DNA from: Strigamia acuminata
Lineage: Eukaryota; Arthropoda; Chilopoda; Geophilomorpha; Linotaeniidae
Reading direction: 5' to 3'
DNA: 60,000 bases
Assembly (NCBI GenBank): GCA_949358305.1
Contig: OX442315.1
Location: 498,001-558,000, forward strand
Of this stretch, positions 58,988 through 60,000 are shown piece after piece; positions within the stretch are counted from its first letter, which is position 1, and each line of letters starts with the position of its first letter. The position numbers and the translations under genes are program-made. The notes under the pieces were generated by a model, which had not been told where the DNA came from, did no database searches, and was given only the letters and a program-made list of their open reading frames with translations.

Positions 58988-60000
58988 GCACGTTGAGAAA
59001 TGTAAGTGCGTCCCATCTCGCGGATAAACTCGACTCCTAGCAGTTTGGTGATTGGACCGAGGTTGACGATGTCGAATTTCGAAGTTATGAGTCGAATAAT
59101 TCGGTCCAAAACACTGTCGGCTGCGTAGAAAAGTACAATATCATCGACGTAGACTAACATGACCGCGCAATTGCCGTAGATGTAAACGCAATTGCAAGCA
59201 GGCATTTTCCGGAATCCGAGGGCTCGAAGTGCTTCGTCCAGTTTCAAATACCACTGTCGGCCAGACTGGTGGAGTCCGTAAAGAGATTTCACGAGTAACC
59301 AAACGTTGTCGGGGTGATTACAGGTGGCACCTGCCGGGATGCGCTTGTAGACCTTGTGCTCCAGGTCCCCGTACAGGTATGCACATTTGACGTCGAGGTG
59401 TGCATCTTTCCATCCTCGTAGCACTACCAAAAGGCAAAAGAATAGACGAATGAGGACGAAATTTACTACTGGACTAAAGACTTCGTCGTAATCGATTCCG
59501 AAGGTTTGGCGAAAGCCTTGGGCGACAAGTCGAGCACGATATCGAGTAATCTTGCCGGTCGCGTCTGATTTGAGTTTAAAAATCCATTTACAACCCAAGA
59601 TTGTCGTGTTAGGCGGTTTCGGCACTTCGACATAAATTTCCCGCTCCTTAAAAGTTCCTAACTCCTCACCGATGGCTTCACGCCACTTTGGAGCGTCGTC
59701 GAATTTGGGAATTTCCGCATACGATGACGGTTCGGTGCGACAGAGATGAGCGGCATGTCGAGCTGGAGGAATCAATGGTAGTGTATGCTCCATATTGCCG
59801 AAAAAGAATAACTCGGGGTCGTAAGGGAGATTGTTCATAACACAGAACTCTTCGACGTCTCTGCGAGATCGAAGTCGAAGGCCGGGTTCCGGGAAATAAT
59901 AGACGTCGATGTCTATCGAACCTGGCTGCTGGTCTTTTCGTAGGTGTTCTTCGCGAACCCATCTGCGAAACACTGTGTTCCCGCCGACATAACGCCAATA
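58988..60000 (-). pseudogene. Copia-5 pol, reverse transcriptase part (runs off window)
   Basis: The frame is open from the right window edge: YYFPEPGLRLRSRRD, WREAIGEELGTFKERE, GCKWIFKLKSD, RLVAQGF, FSPVVNFV, LDVKCAYLYGDL, LHQSGRQWY and the catalytic YVDDIVLFY, up to LLGVEFIREMGRTYIS. There it meets the gypsy-B insertion (GTAC duplication); the last codons of the open frame (CHVYEPC) are LTR sequence. The C-terminal part is at 48028-48801. Gag, protease and integrase must lie beyond 60000. Confidence 0.85.

Overview
The window is eukaryotic and looks like an arthropod. It has no operons or bacterial signals. It carries full-length Ty1/copia and Ty3/gypsy LTR retrotransposons, primer sites matching insect-type tRNAs, a degenerate TTAGG-type (CCTAA) array, and intronless secreted-protein genes squeezed between repeats. 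The species cannot be named from sequence alone. Family calls rest on motifs read by eye in translated frames; no database was searched.

Layout. (1) 1-7.4 kb: an old minus-strand Ty3/gypsy-type element. Its long open frame joins Gag, protease and RNase H with the reverse transcriptase (RT) missing, then an AT-hook linker and an integrase that runs off the left edge. (2) 7.5-11.6 kb: palindromic DNA elements: a fold-back element with about 650-bp arms, a small 32-bp inverted-repeat element, and a mosaic transposon with an 8-bp target duplication that contains the CCTAA array. (3) 11.75-14.75 kb: the only non-transposon genes seen, a head-to-head pair coding for a secreted, Cys-rich, EF-hand protein (minus strand, intact) and a broken paralogue (plus strand). 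(4) 14.87-60 kb: a stack of nested LTR retrotransposons.

The nest can be read from target-site duplications (TSDs). Copia-4 (plus; LTR 14871-15417, gag 38977) is the oldest layer. Its leader is interrupted by element Y (plus; tRNA-Pro-type primer site, Gag from 16484). Y's gag is cut three times: by copia-1 (16532-22437, TSD GAATG), gypsy-A (22699-31167, TSD GTAT) and copia-2 (32190-37877, TSD GATAG). Copia-4's protease region is cut by the intact copia-3 (40101-47059, TSD CTTCA) and then ends at copia-5 (minus; 3' LTR 47275-47820). Copia-5's pol is split by gypsy-B (48806-58983, TSD GTAC). Gypsy-B's integrase is split by a plus-strand array of three identical LTRs (51581-53358, TSD CTAT).

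How the parts work. Gypsy-A appears intact: identical LTRs by eye, gag and pol separated by a GGGAAAC slippery heptamer abutting the gag stop, and all pol domains. Copia-3 is one open Gag-Pol frame with LTRs differing by one base by eye. Copia-2 is a non-autonomous derivative with no protease, RT or RNase H and an integrase-like protein missing two of its three catalytic acids. Three things stand out: the triple-LTR array whose 31-bp linkers fuse a tRNA-Ala primer-site copy to the polypurine tract, the RT-less copia-2, and the unrecognised secreted EF-hand gene pair.
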